Of a DNA stretch of 64,000 nucleotides, positions 8,778 through 17,040 are shown piece by piece. Under the pieces are notes generated by a model that was given only the letters and a program-made list of their open reading frames with translations, was not told where the DNA came from and ran no database searches. The stretch is from JAVBJN01 sp031546985. Its GTDB lineage: Bacteria; Bacteroidota; Bacteroidia; Chitinophagales; Chitinophagaceae. The stretch's first letter is position 1. Each line of letters opens with the position of its first letter. Where the stretch lies: contig JAVBJN010000044.1 in assembly GCA_031546985.1 (NCBI GenBank), positions 13,726-77,725 of the forward strand, in the 5' to 3' direction. The translations under genes were made by a program, and so were the position numbers.

Positions 8778-9470
8778 CTACATTTTCTTTGCGCCCAGGG
8801 TATAGTTTACACCCACCTGACCACCGAGGTAGTGAATGGTTTGCTTGTCTTTAATACTGTAATGATCGGTGAGTCCGGCTTTGAACAACGGCATAACAGA
8901 AACGCTGAAGTTGTGACATACTTTAAAATCGGCTTCAAATCCTACCAGGGCCGACATTTGAAAGCGGGTATAGGCAGTTGGGGTTACCGAACCTTCATGT
9001 TTGGTGCCACCTGCAATGTAGGTCCATTTTTCATCGGCAAAGTTGGCTGTTGCGCCCACTGTTGGTGTAAGTGTAAGTCTTGATTTTTGATAAACGGCAT
9101 ACCCCAGTGTAGCCTGAATCATGGTAGCCTTGTGCCTGTAAGCAATATCGGGCAAGGGCCCCTGCTGCGGGTATAATAACAATACAGGAGGTGGCTGGTC
9201 TTTATAGGCATAAGAACTGCGCCCCACACCTAAGCCAATATGCCAGTGTTTGGCAACGAGCGTGCCCTGTACACCATAAGAATAAAATATACCAGGGCTT
9301 GGCCTGGTAGTGCCAATGGTATTGCCATTTACATCCGTCATGGTTATTTCCGGAAAGCCTGCAGGCATGGAAGCACCCAATTCAGAGAAGAGGCCCAGGC
9401 GAATGGTTTGCGCATTGCTGTTTACAGCCGCGGTGGTAATCGCGCATAATAACAAAGCCGTTTTTTTCAT
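8778..9470 (-). CDS. Outer-membrane beta-barrel-like protein
   Basis: A 230-aa protein with a clear signal peptide (MKKTALLLCAITTAAVNSNAQ). The mature chain alternates hydrophobic and polar residues in short strands and ends with VGVNYTLGAKKM, as in small porin-like outer membrane proteins of Bacteroidota (PorT/OprF-barrel type). It is a single-gene unit with its own terminator. Function unknown. Confidence 0.65.
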   Translation of the reverse strand: MKKTALLLCAITTAAVNSNAQTIRLGLFSELGASMPAGFPEITMTDVNGNTIGTTRPSPGIFYSYGVQGTLVAKHWHIGLGVGRSSYAYKDQPPPVLLLYPQQGPLPDIAYRHKATMIQATLGYAVYQKSRLTLTPTVGATANFADEKWTYIAGGTKHEGSVTPTAYTRFQMSALVGFEADFKVCHNFSVSVMPLFKAGLTDHYSIKDKQTIHYLGGQVGVNYTLGAKKM

Positions 9471-9719
9471 AGCTATAGGGGTTTTGTTTGGGGATGTTTG
9501 CTGTTTTCTGTAACTATCGTTTAATATAACTAATAATTTTTAGAAATGTTGTGGGGACAGGAGTAATAGTCTTCTCACAAAATGGGAAACTTGGTTGTTA
9601 TGAGTAGGGATCAAAAAGGTTGACTTAATTGAACAGACGAAGCAGGAAATGGATTTTTGTCTAATTATTTATTATGAATAACAGGAAAATAATATAAACA
9701 AGTAATTCATTTATTTTTT

Positions 9720-9727
9720 TAATTTTG
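9720..9727 (+). promoter_or_regulatory. Possible Bacteroidota -7 promoter element
   Basis: TAATTTTG matches TAnnTTTG exactly and lies 15 bases before the ATG of the following gene, giving a very short leader. No good -33 TTG is seen at the right distance, so the call is tentative. Confidence 0.3.
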
Positions 9728-9742
9728 CACAAATTTTTTAAA

Positions 9743-10447
9743 ATGAAAAAAATATTATTTGTTGCTGCCATGTTTAGCGGTAGTTCTCTGTTGGCACAAA
9801 ACACGTTTCCTGCAACAGGGAATGTGGGTATTACAACTACGACTCCAAAGACGAATTTGGATATTGGAGAGTTACGTTTGGGGAGATTATCCACTTTTTC
9901 TACAGAAGGGTCTATAGGAGAAGGCATATGGGGAAATTATATCGTTGGGGATGCTACCAACTCGCAGAAGTTAAGAATTGGTGTTTCTAATGATGGGTAT
10001 ACAAGGGCCGAATTATTTATTGATAATAGTAATCGACAGGATGGAACAATTTCTTTGAAAACTGTTTATGGCACTGGCGGTGCTCAAACCCGATTGTTTA
10101 TTGACGGAAATGGGAATATTGGAGTAGGCACAGTTGCTCCTCAAAATAAGCTTGAAGTGTGTGGGACTATTCGTGCTAAAGAAATTAAAGTAGAAACGGG
10201 TTGGTGCGATTATGTATTTGAAGATAATTATCAGTTGAGGTCTATCGAGGAGTTAGAGTCTTTTATTAAAGAAAATAAGCACCTACCTGAAATTCCTACG
10301 GCTGCGGATGTTGAAGCTCATGGTGTCAACCTGGGAAATGCAACATCTAAGCTTTTGTTGAAAATAGAAGAGTTGACGCTTTATATGATTCAGCAACAGA
10401 AAGAGATCGAAGTATTAAAAATGAAGCTGAACCAACCCAAAAATTAA
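9743..10447 (+). CDS. Secreted tail-fibre-like protein of Bacteroidota
   Basis: About 234 aa. The ATG at 9743 gives a signal peptide (MKKILFVAAMF, cleavage after LLAQ). The middle holds repeated NGNIGVGT-type beta turns, as in trimeric fibre or autotransporter-like stalks. The C-terminus WCDYVFEDNYQLRSIEELE, HLPEIPTA and LLLKIEELTLYMIQQQKEIE is the conserved tail of many surface proteins in this phylum, ending in a coiled coil. The next gene starts 6 bases after the stop, so both are probably co-transcribed. Role presumably surface or adhesive. Confidence 0.7.
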   Translation: MKKILFVAAMFSGSSLLAQNTFPATGNVGITTTTPKTNLDIGELRLGRLSTFSTEGSIGEGIWGNYIVGDATNSQKLRIGVSNDGYTRAELFIDNSNRQDGTISLKTVYGTGGAQTRLFIDGNGNIGVGTVAPQNKLEVCGTIRAKEIKVETGWCDYVFEDNYQLRSIEELESFIKENKHLPEIPTAADVEAHGVNLGNATSKLLLKIEELTLYMIQQQKEIEVLKMKLNQPKN

Positions 10448-10453
10448 CTAAAC

Positions 10454-12847
10454 ATGAGTGTAATTAATTGTATTAGCAAATGTCGAATTGCTCATTTATG
10501 TTTTATGTTTTTTTTGTTCTTTTCAGTTGGTGCTTCGGCTCAGATAGCGCAAACAACTACCGAGAACCTGCTAAAATATTGGCAACTTAGAGGACGATTT
10601 TTAGGGAATGACGAAAATCGAGAGAAATTTAATGGCTTTGTAAAAGTAGGAACATCGGCGGGAATGAGTCTTCCTGCTGCGAAAAGATACCCTGGCGGGA
10701 CTGTTCAATCTGTATATGATTTTGCATCAGATTGTTTAAGTCAGAATAATGGATGGCCGAGTAATCCTAGCAATCTTGATCCTAGAGATGGTCAGCTTAA
10801 AAAAGGCGTAATGCTTTGGGGGGATGTGCCTAGTGATATGGGGTTTTATGTAACCATGCTAGCTTTTGAGTGGGATTTATATTGGCGTGAAGGACAGAAC
10901 CAGGCAAAGACCGTAGAGGAGTTATATTATGCTTTAAAGGCTATTCAGCGCATTGATCTTGCAGGAGAGACTTTATATGGAGGGATGATGCCTAATGAAA
11001 ATGGTTTTTTATCTCGAGATGATGTTCCTGAGAATTTTGCAATTAACTATATGGGTAGAAACTATGATCTTGTTAGTTCCTCTATGAGCTGCCGGATGGG
11101 GGATGGGAATGATAACGACTGTAAACCTAAAAAAGCGAATCCGGTAATAAAAGCAGCTTTTAGTTTTGATCATATGATTGGGTTATTGATGGGGTTGGCA
11201 GCAGTCGAATATAAAATTCCAAGTCAGGTATCGTATAATGGCGAAGGTTTAAAACAGTTAGCAAAATCAATTGGAACAAATCTTATTACATACGCTCACA
11301 ATGGTGGGTGGAAGTTAAAGGATCCTGAAATTGATAGGCAATTAGTTTGCCGGGGGGCAACGGGTGGAATGTTTTATGCATATCCTTTATCGGTACTCGG
11401 GAGAATGTTTTCGGGTGATAATTCGAGGTTTCGCGATGAATATTCTCAAACAATTGGAAAAGCGATTTGGGCGGCATTGAAATTGGCGTATGGAAAAAAC
11501 GACATTAGCAGCGTTTTTTTGTCATTACCCCCTTCCGCTGCCCAAGATTTAGGCCTGCCTAGTGGACAATTGTGGCAGTACCAAAATGGAAGTGGTAATG
11601 ATAACATGACCCAATTCCTTCAATTGGCAACTGCATCACGAACAGCGGGAACTGTTGGTGACAACAAGGGACGAAATCTTATAAATCAAGTCTCATTGTA
11701 TTCGCATAAGCAATTTTATGATATGCTAGGCGCTGTTTTTTGTGGTTATAATCCCAAGATTAGTGCTGATTGGTGGATTACGGAATTCAGTAAATTGAAT
11801 TGTGCTTCATGTAATTGTGTCCAAAAAGAGGTGTATCCTGCTCAAAATGATTGTATCCATTACGATCTGACTCCGAGTGCGGCACAGGATCCCGCTATTG
11901 ATAATTATGCTTATCCCTGGACTACTAATAATAGGTGGGAGCATTGGATGGATCCTACTGTTCTGGCTCATTCTTCCTTTACTGAGTTTAACGGGTTGGA
12001 TTACATGACAGCTTTTAATATTTTTCTTTACAAATACTCACCGGATGGGTACTACAATAAATTAAATTTTAATATAACTGGTGCTATTCCTTTTTATTCA
12101 GGGAATAGTAGTGTAGGGATATTGGGGATATCGACCAATCCTTTCGTAGGGAAAGCCGTGTTTAATATAGATGCAACAGGGCAAGTGTCGTATCTCGCCA
12201 ATGCAAGATTTGAGGCGGGTCAACGAATTTCTCTTAAGCCAGGATTTACTGCTCAGGAGGGTTCAAAATTTGTAGCTACCATTAAAGACTTTGATTGCAA
12301 ATCTAATGTCTCTGATGTTTTTGGTTGGAAAACTACAGCTGGAGAAAGTTCAGATTCTAACCAATCACTGGTTGATTATTTTAATCCAACAATAGCATTT
12401 ACAATGGATGATTCTACCCGGAATGATCCTTATGATGATAGTTATGACTCAACTATTATTAAAATTGAATACAGGGGAGATTCAGTAATTATTGGATTGC
12501 AACCATGTTATGATGTGAACGAATTAAATGAAATCGTCAACATTTGTGAGGGGGGAGCCAGTATTCAGCGCATTATGCGTTCAATTAAAGGTATTAATAT
12601 TTCTCCTAACCCGGCAAGACAGTATGTGAATCTAGGGTATGAGTTGTATGAACCGACAAAGGTTACAATTAAGGTAATAGACATCTTGGGTAGATCATAT
12701 GAAAATTTGGCACCTAGGGTTGATGGTAAGCAAGAGGTCGGTAGTTATAAGTTAAGAGTGAATACAGAGTCATTGACTCCCGGATTGTATATTTTCGAAA
12801 TCACTTTAGGGGATAAAAAAACGACCCGAAAGGTTTCAATCCTATAA
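10454..12847 (+). CDS. Large secreted protein with type IX secretion sorting domain
   Basis: A 797-aa protein with signal peptide (cleavage near ASAQ, residue 30). The bulk (about 35-560) is a Trp- and Tyr-rich domain I do not recognise, with a Cys cluster CASCNCV near 455. Residues about 575-615 (ARFEAGQRISLKPGFTAQEG and following) match the short '3-coathanger stack' type repeat, and the last ~80 residues (ISPNPARQYVNLGYEL to KVSIL) are a type A T9SS sorting domain, cleaved during export. It follows the fibre-like protein by 6 bases. GC is low relative to the polysaccharide locus, in line with acquisition. Confidence 0.75.
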   Translation: MSVINCISKCRIAHLCFMFFLFFSVGASAQIAQTTTENLLKYWQLRGRFLGNDENREKFNGFVKVGTSAGMSLPAAKRYPGGTVQSVYDFASDCLSQNNGWPSNPSNLDPRDGQLKKGVMLWGDVPSDMGFYVTMLAFEWDLYWREGQNQAKTVEELYYALKAIQRIDLAGETLYGGMMPNENGFLSRDDVPENFAINYMGRNYDLVSSSMSCRMGDGNDNDCKPKKANPVIKAAFSFDHMIGLLMGLAAVEYKIPSQVSYNGEGLKQLAKSIGTNLITYAHNGGWKLKDPEIDRQLVCRGATGGMFYAYPLSVLGRMFSGDNSRFRDEYSQTIGKAIWAALKLAYGKNDISSVFLSLPPSAAQDLGLPSGQLWQYQNGSGNDNMTQFLQLATASRTAGTVGDNKGRNLINQVSLYSHKQFYDMLGAVFCGYNPKISADWWITEFSKLNCASCNCVQKEVYPAQNDCIHYDLTPSAAQDPAIDNYAYPWTTNNRWEHWMDPTVLAHSSFTEFNGLDYMTAFNIFLYKYSPDGYYNKLNFNITGAIPFYSGNSSVGILGISTNPFVGKAVFNIDATGQVSYLANARFEAGQRISLKPGFTAQEGSKFVATIKDFDCKSNVSDVFGWKTTAGESSDSNQSLVDYFNPTIAFTMDDSTRNDPYDDSYDSTIIKIEYRGDSVIIGLQPCYDVNELNEIVNICEGGASIQRIMRSIKGINISPNPARQYVNLGYELYEPTKVTIKVIDILGRSYENLAPRVDGKQEVGSYKLRVNTESLTPGLYIFEITLGDKKTTRKVSIL

Positions 12848-12881
12848 GTATTTGAGATGTAATTCTTTCCAAGATATTTTA

Positions 12882-12930
12882 GTTACTAAGAAAAAAGCTG
12901 CACCGATAGGGCAGCTTTTTTCTTAGTAAC
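12882..12930. terminator. Bidirectional terminator, 20-bp perfect stem
   Basis: A perfect 20-bp inverted repeat (12882-12901 and 12911-12930) holds a T run on each strand, so it can end both the plus-strand secreted-protein transcript and anything read leftwards from the GIY-YIG region. Confidence 0.85.
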
Positions 12931-12931
12931 G

Positions 12932-12948
12932 CCCCCTTCAGGACTTGA
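12932..12948 (-). repeat. 17-bp direct repeat, left copy
   Basis: The 17 bases are identical to 13346-13362. Both copies look like the T-arm and acceptor end of a tRNA and bracket the GIY-YIG gene, the geometry expected of an insertion or duplication at a tRNA 3' end. Confidence 0.7.
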
Positions 12949-13010
12949 CTCTGAGACCCCCTGATTAATCCCGCATGTGCGGGACTCTAACCAACTGAGC
13001 TAATGTTCCA
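12932..13010 (-). pseudogene. tRNA-like remnant fused to the end of the GIY-YIG gene
   Basis: Read on the minus strand, TTAGCTCAGTTGGTTAGAG (12985-13003) is a canonical tRNA D-arm, followed by a GC-rich anticodon-like hairpin (TCCCGC/GCGGGA) and a T-arm-like TCAAGTCCTGA. The anticodon loop is only 4-6 bases, the T-stem has a mismatch and the acceptor halves do not pair, so this is not a working tRNA. The last codons of the GIY-YIG gene run through it. Confidence 0.6.
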
Positions 13011-13270
13011 TCCGGAACAAATTCGGGGTCAATCATTTTTTCAATAAGTTTTCTTGATTTCTGCTGCTTTACCCATCGTTCGATTTTTAGGGCTTCGGAT
13101 CTGGTTGGTCCGCAGGAGAAGACGGCGACTAAAATCCATGGTCGGTACTTGGTGGTAAAAGTATTTTTGTCGGTAGTGTTGTGCTGCAATAGCCTGGCCC
13201 AAGGATCTTCGCTGGAACCGGTGTAATAAATGTTGAACTCTGGGCTGTGCAGCACGTATAAGTAAAACAT
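12965..13270 (-). CDS. GIY-YIG family endonuclease-like protein
   Basis: A 101-aa single-domain protein. FYLYVLHS and IYYTGSSEDPWARLLQHN match the two halves of the GIY-YIG motif, and KYRPWILV plus SEALKIERWVKQQK fit the rest of the small UvrC-N/YhbQ-like fold with the catalytic Glu region. These genes are scattered in many Bacteroidota genomes, often beside tRNA genes. The C-terminal LAQLVRVPHMRD is translated tRNA-like sequence, not part of the fold, so the coding end has been fused into a tRNA remnant. DNA cleavage is inferred from family only. Confidence 0.7.
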   Translation of the reverse strand: MFYLYVLHSPEFNIYYTGSSEDPWARLLQHNTTDKNTFTTKYRPWILVAVFSCGPTRSEALKIERWVKQQKSRKLIEKMIDPEFVPDGTLAQLVRVPHMRD

Positions 13271-13301
13271 AAAAGGTTGTTGAGGGTTAGGGGAAAGGTA
13301 T

Positions 13302-13337
13302 AAAACAAAACACCCGAAGCGTGTGCTTCGGGTGTTT
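13302..13337. terminator. Hairpin terminator upstream of the GIY-YIG gene
   Basis: AACACCCGAAGC / GCTTCGGGTGTT forms a 12-bp stem with a GTGT loop. On the minus strand it is followed by a T-rich run, so it would end a transcript of the tRNA-like copy at 13346-13362 before the GIY-YIG gene begins. Confidence 0.7.
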
Positions 13338-13345
13338 AAGGTGCT

Positions 13346-13362
13346 CCCCCTTCAGGACTTGA
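13346..13362 (-). repeat. 17-bp direct repeat, right copy
   Basis: Identical to 12932-12948. Only a tRNA 3'-end-like piece is present here, with no D-arm upstream. The remaining 13363-13579 is AT-rich and I see nothing coding in it. Confidence 0.7.
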
Positions 13363-13579
13363 TAATTAATTGAATATCAAGTATATATTGTTGTGGTGCA
13401 ATATAAAATGCAATAGTTTTTAATGATATCTCATTTATGTCTTTTCTGCATAAAATACCTAAATTAAGGACATATTCCGTGAATAGTACCAGAGAGAATA
13501 GGGGAATTAAACACAGCGTTTGTAATATCAGTCATCATTGAGCCCTCTTTATTTCCCTTAAAAAGTGCCACGAGAAGCT

Positions 13580-14353
13580 TTATTTTTCCCATACTACACT
13601 TAACACTGTACTGTATTTAGGTGTTATAATACAAAACTCAAACATGGGAGTGTCCGAATCGTAATCCCTTAATTCAAACCATGTTGATTTGGATATTATC
13701 TGGTCAGAATCGTTTTTGAGGTATATTCTATTTTTAGAGTAAAATTCCTCAGCAACTGAATCACTCGGTACGTTTAATTTAGTTCTATCAGGAATCCAAT
13801 ACCTGAATTGGTCCGATTTTTTCCAATACTGAATCTTTCGGTCTTTGCTGTAAAAGACGCAAAGTGGATGTGGGCCAAGTTCAACATATCTGTAAATGGT
13901 TGAGGTAAGACTCGTATTAAATCTGTTGGACAAATTTCTTATTAGTTCGGCTCCAAATTTTTGTTTGAAGCAAGCTTTTTTGAATAGTTCTGAAGGCATT
14001 AATAGCTCCGTAGCAAAATCATTCGCCTCTTTTTCTTGTATTCCATGTTTGTATGCTTCAAGAGTAGAATAATCATCCGAAAAGGTCGCTTCTTTATTAG
14101 CATGAAGCAATATATGACCTAATTCATGAGCCAGGACAAAGCGTTTTTTTTGAGGAAACTCAATGGCACAATTCAATGAAACTATTGACTTGCCGTTTTT
14201 CATCACCATCCTTCCATCACAGTTGTTTAACGGAATTTCTTGAACAATGCCATCATGGTAAATTATTAAATCCTCAATCGATGTTTGCGTGGGGTCATCT
14301 ATACCCAAAGAAGAAAGTAGCTGTTTTGCCTTTAAGACAGGATTGAGATTCAT
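13580..14353 (-). CDS. ImmA/IrrE-family metallopeptidase
   Basis: A 257-aa zinc peptidase. RFVLAHELGHILLH (HELGH at residues 76-80) supplies two His ligands and the catalytic Glu, and KEANDFATELLMP (about 108-120) the third ligand, as in ImmA, IrrE and CapP. Such enzymes cleave a partner DNA-binding protein after stress or infection. The C-terminal ~130 residues are a possible sensor domain. It overlaps the 132-aa gene by 4 bases (ATGA) and is the last gene of a three-gene operon facing the CBASS operon. The partner is not a normal XRE repressor here, which is unusual. Confidence 0.85.
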   Translation of the reverse strand: MNLNPVLKAKQLLSSLGIDDPTQTSIEDLIIYHDGIVQEIPLNNCDGRMVMKNGKSIVSLNCAIEFPQKKRFVLAHELGHILLHANKEATFSDDYSTLEAYKHGIQEKEANDFATELLMPSELFKKACFKQKFGAELIRNLSNRFNTSLTSTIYRYVELGPHPLCVFYSKDRKIQYWKKSDQFRYWIPDRTKLNVPSDSVAEEFYSKNRIYLKNDSDQIISKSTWFELRDYDSDTPMFEFCIITPKYSTVLSVVWEK

Positions 14354-14748
14354 TGCTGATCAGTCTTTTCTAATTTATCAATCAAATCTAAAATCTCAGT
14401 TTCATTAAGGATTTGCCGTAAATTCTCCTCATCCAGCTTCTCTAGGTTTCGAAATTGGAGGCTAGGGGATCTTTGTTGTAGCAGGCAAAATATAGCTTCT
14501 TTAGAATCCACAGCAGCAACTTGAACTAAGGAAATAGCCTTTGCGTATAAGTCCATCATGACTTTTTTCTTTGAAGCTACCTGGTGCTGGAAAAATAATT
14601 GTCTAATCTTTTGAACCCCCGTAGTTTCAATTTTTAAGGGGTCATAGCCATATTCTTTTAATGCCTCATCCAAAGCTAACGCGTCGGAAGTCGAAGCTTC
14701 CATATATGACTCTATGAGTGTTTCTAAATTGATTTTTTTCGTTGCCAT
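14350..14748 (-). CDS. 132-aa helical protein between sigma-like and ImmA/IrrE genes
   Basis: A small, acidic, all-helical protein without membrane segment or recognisable helix-turn-helix. It overlaps the ImmA/IrrE gene by 4 bases and lies 12 bases after the sigma-like gene, so the three are translationally coupled. By position it could be the substrate of the peptidase, an anti-sigma-like partner or an adaptor. No family recognised; function inferred only from context. Confidence 0.6.
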   Translation of the reverse strand: MATKKINLETLIESYMEASTSDALALDEALKEYGYDPLKIETTGVQKIRQLFFQHQVASKKKVMMDLYAKAISLVQVAAVDSKEAIFCLLQQRSPSLQFRNLEKLDEENLRQILNETEILDLIDKLEKTDQQ

Positions 14749-14760
14749 TTTTTTGCGTTA

Positions 14761-15417
14761 TTAGTGAGCGTATATTTTAGTAATGATCCGCTTACCCTTC
14801 TTTATCGTATTATATACATTCTTTACATCAATGCTGTAATTTTCTGCAATTACTCGAGGAGGTATTTCATCCAGCCATTCGCAGAAAACAATAAAGCTAT
14901 CAGCATCTTCCCCAAAAGCAGCTTCAATTTGGCCCCATCTTTCTTGTGTAATAATTATTTCTAACTGCGTTTCTCTATCCACCCCTCCTTCTACTCTACA
15001 ACAATCTTCTAATGCTTCTTGCTCATTAAACTGATCTGAGTTCATGCCATTGTCGGCAAATGAAGGTTCAGTTTTTTGCACAATCGATTTAACGGAAGAT
15101 TTTATATGGTTCGAAATCAGGCTTTTTACGACAAGTTTCAAGTGGATAAGCAAATCCGGATGTTTGGCATGATCCCATTTCCTTTCCCCTTCAAACAACT
15201 TCTTAATGGCTTCCATAGCAAAATCCTCTCCATTAACGGAGTCGATTTCTGATCTGGGTTCAAATCCAATTCTATTAAGCCGAAGCTCGGCATATATAAT
15301 TAGTTGTTTTAATATTGTACTCCATTGATTATCAGTTAATTTATGAAGCAGGGTTAAGGTTTCTAGGTTGGCTGCCATCGTTAAAATAATATTCTTGTCT
15401 CTAAATATATGCTCCAT
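14761..15417 (-). CDS. Sigma-70-like transcription factor divergent from CBASS
   Basis: About 218 aa. The N-terminal half (NGEDFAMEAIKKLFEGERKW, then LLIHLKLVVKSLISNHIKS) resembles sigma region 2 of atypical sigma-70 proteins, and the C-terminal half (ERWGQIEAAF to VIAENYSIDVKNVYNTIKKG) resembles region 4 with its helix-turn-helix. I choose ATG 15417 because upstream codons run into a 28-bp inverted repeat at 15423-15450; ATG 15378 is an alternative. It is the first gene of the operon with the 132-aa protein and ImmA/IrrE peptidase, in the place where CBASS loci often have a CapH repressor. The sigma assignment is moderately sure. Confidence 0.6.
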   Translation of the reverse strand: MEHIFRDKNIILTMAANLETLTLLHKLTDNQWSTILKQLIIYAELRLNRIGFEPRSEIDSVNGEDFAMEAIKKLFEGERKWDHAKHPDLLIHLKLVVKSLISNHIKSSVKSIVQKTEPSFADNGMNSDQFNEQEALEDCCRVEGGVDRETQLEIIITQERWGQIEAAFGEDADSFIVFCEWLDEIPPRVIAENYSIDVKNVYNTIKKGKRIITKIYAH

Positions 15418-15422
15418 TTTCT

Positions 15423-15450
15423 CATTTTTTGCCAGGCGTGGCAAAAAATG
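15423..15450. promoter_or_regulatory. 28-bp inverted repeat, likely operator between divergent operons
   Basis: CATTTTTTGCCA and TGGCAAAAAATG are perfect 12-base arms around a 4-base GGCG centre. The repeat lies 5 bases upstream of the chosen sigma-like start and 62 bases before the CD-NTase start, where a dimeric regulator could control both directions. It is not followed by a T run that would make it a terminator of either operon. Confidence 0.6.
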
Positions 15451-15512
15451 TAACAGCAGGAGCATATTTAGTAAAGAACGATTTTCTAATTAATAAAATT
15501 AAAGGTTAAAGT

Positions 15513-16526
15513 ATGGGTCAGTATAGTACCAAAAGCAAACTGCATGTGCGAATCAGGAACTTTGTTGATTGGATTGCGCCTGAGAAAGAAAAAAGAGACG
15601 CGATCAAAGCACAATCGGATGAAATCAGGAAAAAAATTAAAGCCAAGGCTGAAGAAGATGGCCTTACTGTAACGGATATGCCGTATTCCGGGTCTTTTGC
15701 ATCAAAAACAGGCTTGAGACGACATTTACGGGGAGAAACTACTGTAGAGGGGCAGGATATTGATATCCCATTCGTAGTAAAAAAGGATAAGGAAACGGAG
15801 TTCGAACCTCTGATTAAGCGGTTCAAAACTTATGCAGAGAAGGCGTATCCCACGACAAAAATATCCACGACAAAAAGTTCCGTTAAAATGGAGTTTGAAG
15901 GCTCTAAACTTACGTACGACATTGTGCCCATGTTTGCGACAGATGATTCTTGCAAGCAGATATTGATTCGGGAGAATGGAGATATAATTAAAACGTCCAT
16001 TCAGGATCACCGCAAATTTATTCGTAATCGGACAAAAAAAACTGATGATGAGGCCGGAGTTGTTGCGTTTAATGAAATGATCAGGTTATTAAAATGGTGG
16101 CGTGAAAACAAACAGCAAGCATCTAATGAGATTATTGTTTTACCTAGCTTTCTGGTCAACCTATTAGCAGCCAAAGCATTAGAAGTATGCAAGGTAGATA
16201 CAACTTATGCTCAGACATTGGCAAATTGGTTTTCATATCTGGCCTTCATAATAAAAGAGAAAAATACAGTTTGGTTCGACGATTATTATAAGGTGCCTAA
16301 GCCGGACTCTACAAAGTCTTGGAATGTTTTAGACCCGGTAATGGTGGACAATAATGTAGCAAAATCATGGAGTAGTTGGGAGGTACAAGAACTGGCAGAT
16401 TGGTTGCAGGAAGCCGCTGAGGTCATGAATAGGGCAATTGTAGCGGACATGCAAGGGCGTGACAATGATAGCCTTCAGCAGATGCAGATACTTTTTGGTA
16501 AAATATTTTCGTCACACTGTGACTAA
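15513..16526 (+). CDS. CBASS CD-NTase (cGAS/DncV-like nucleotidyltransferase)
   Basis: A 337-aa nucleotidyltransferase that on infection would make a cyclic oligonucleotide second messenger. The active site is intact: GS motif YSGSFASKT (G60, S61), DIDIPF (D82, D84) and a third Asp in TYDIVPMF (D136). The helical C-terminal half is as usual for this family. It is the first gene of a four-gene operon with HORMA-like, AAA+ and SAVED genes (gaps of 8, 5 and 7 bases), which is the type III CBASS layout. A SAVED-type effector suggests a cyclic trinucleotide, but the product cannot be read from sequence. Confidence 0.9.
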   Translation: MGQYSTKSKLHVRIRNFVDWIAPEKEKRDAIKAQSDEIRKKIKAKAEEDGLTVTDMPYSGSFASKTGLRRHLRGETTVEGQDIDIPFVVKKDKETEFEPLIKRFKTYAEKAYPTTKISTTKSSVKMEFEGSKLTYDIVPMFATDDSCKQILIRENGDIIKTSIQDHRKFIRNRTKKTDDEAGVVAFNEMIRLLKWWRENKQQASNEIIVLPSFLVNLLAAKALEVCKVDTTYAQTLANWFSYLAFIIKEKNTVWFDDYYKVPKPDSTKSWNVLDPVMVDNNVAKSWSSWEVQELADWLQEAAEVMNRAIVADMQGRDNDSLQQMQILFGKIFSSHCD

Positions 16527-16534
16527 TAAATAAA

Positions 16535-17035
16535 ATGAAAAAAATGAGTATGAGTTATACATTTTCGGGGACAGATACCTATTCGGTAGCAGACGTAAAG
16601 GCTGTTATGCAAAGTACTTATGAAGACATTATTGGCTTTGCAAATCGTAAAATGGCAGAATATGGCCAGACGGAAAAGTGGATTGAGGATTTAACCTATT
16701 TACTTAAGAAAAGGGCTTTAAAAGCTTTCGAACTTCAGCTGTACAATGCAAACGGTAGCTTTAAAAGTTACCGCTATGATGTCAATGCTTGGGGCGTATT
16801 GTCTTCTGGAGAGAAGTCAGGTGGTATAAATTACTTTGAATTTCCTTCTGATACAAAAGTGAAGTTGTATGCTGAATTGAATGCAGAAAGTACTGCTTAT
16901 AATGAAGTTTACACTGAATTGGTTGATAATCGAGGATGGGGTACTTCTGGTTCAGCCATGAATGGAAGCTCCACATATGAGAGAAGCTACGTTAGCAATG
17001 ATCTACAGTTAAAAAGATCGGTAATAACAAAATAA
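16535..17035 (+). CDS. HORMA-like CBASS sensor (Cap7 position)
   Basis: A 166-aa protein between the CD-NTase and the AAA+ gene. Bacterial HORMA proteins of type III CBASS are this long and sit in this place; they bind closure peptides and then activate the CD-NTase. The N-terminal helix region (YSVADVKAVMQSTYEDIIGFA), the central strands and the C-terminal stretch with conserved Trp (NRGWGTSG) and ERSYVSNDLQLKR, which could be the mobile safety-belt segment, fit the fold. Sequence identity between such proteins is low, so the call rests strongly on the TRIP13-like neighbour. Confidence 0.65.
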   Translation: MKKMSMSYTFSGTDTYSVADVKAVMQSTYEDIIGFANRKMAEYGQTEKWIEDLTYLLKKRALKAFELQLYNANGSFKSYRYDVNAWGVLSSGEKSGGINYFEFPSDTKVKLYAELNAESTAYNEVYTELVDNRGWGTSGSAMNGSSTYERSYVSNDLQLKRSVITK

Positions 17036-17040
17036 ACGAG

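Noticed and set aside
12932..13010. A functional tRNA gene
   Set aside because: The D-arm is canonical, but the anticodon loop is too short, the T-stem has a mismatch and the acceptor ends do not pair.
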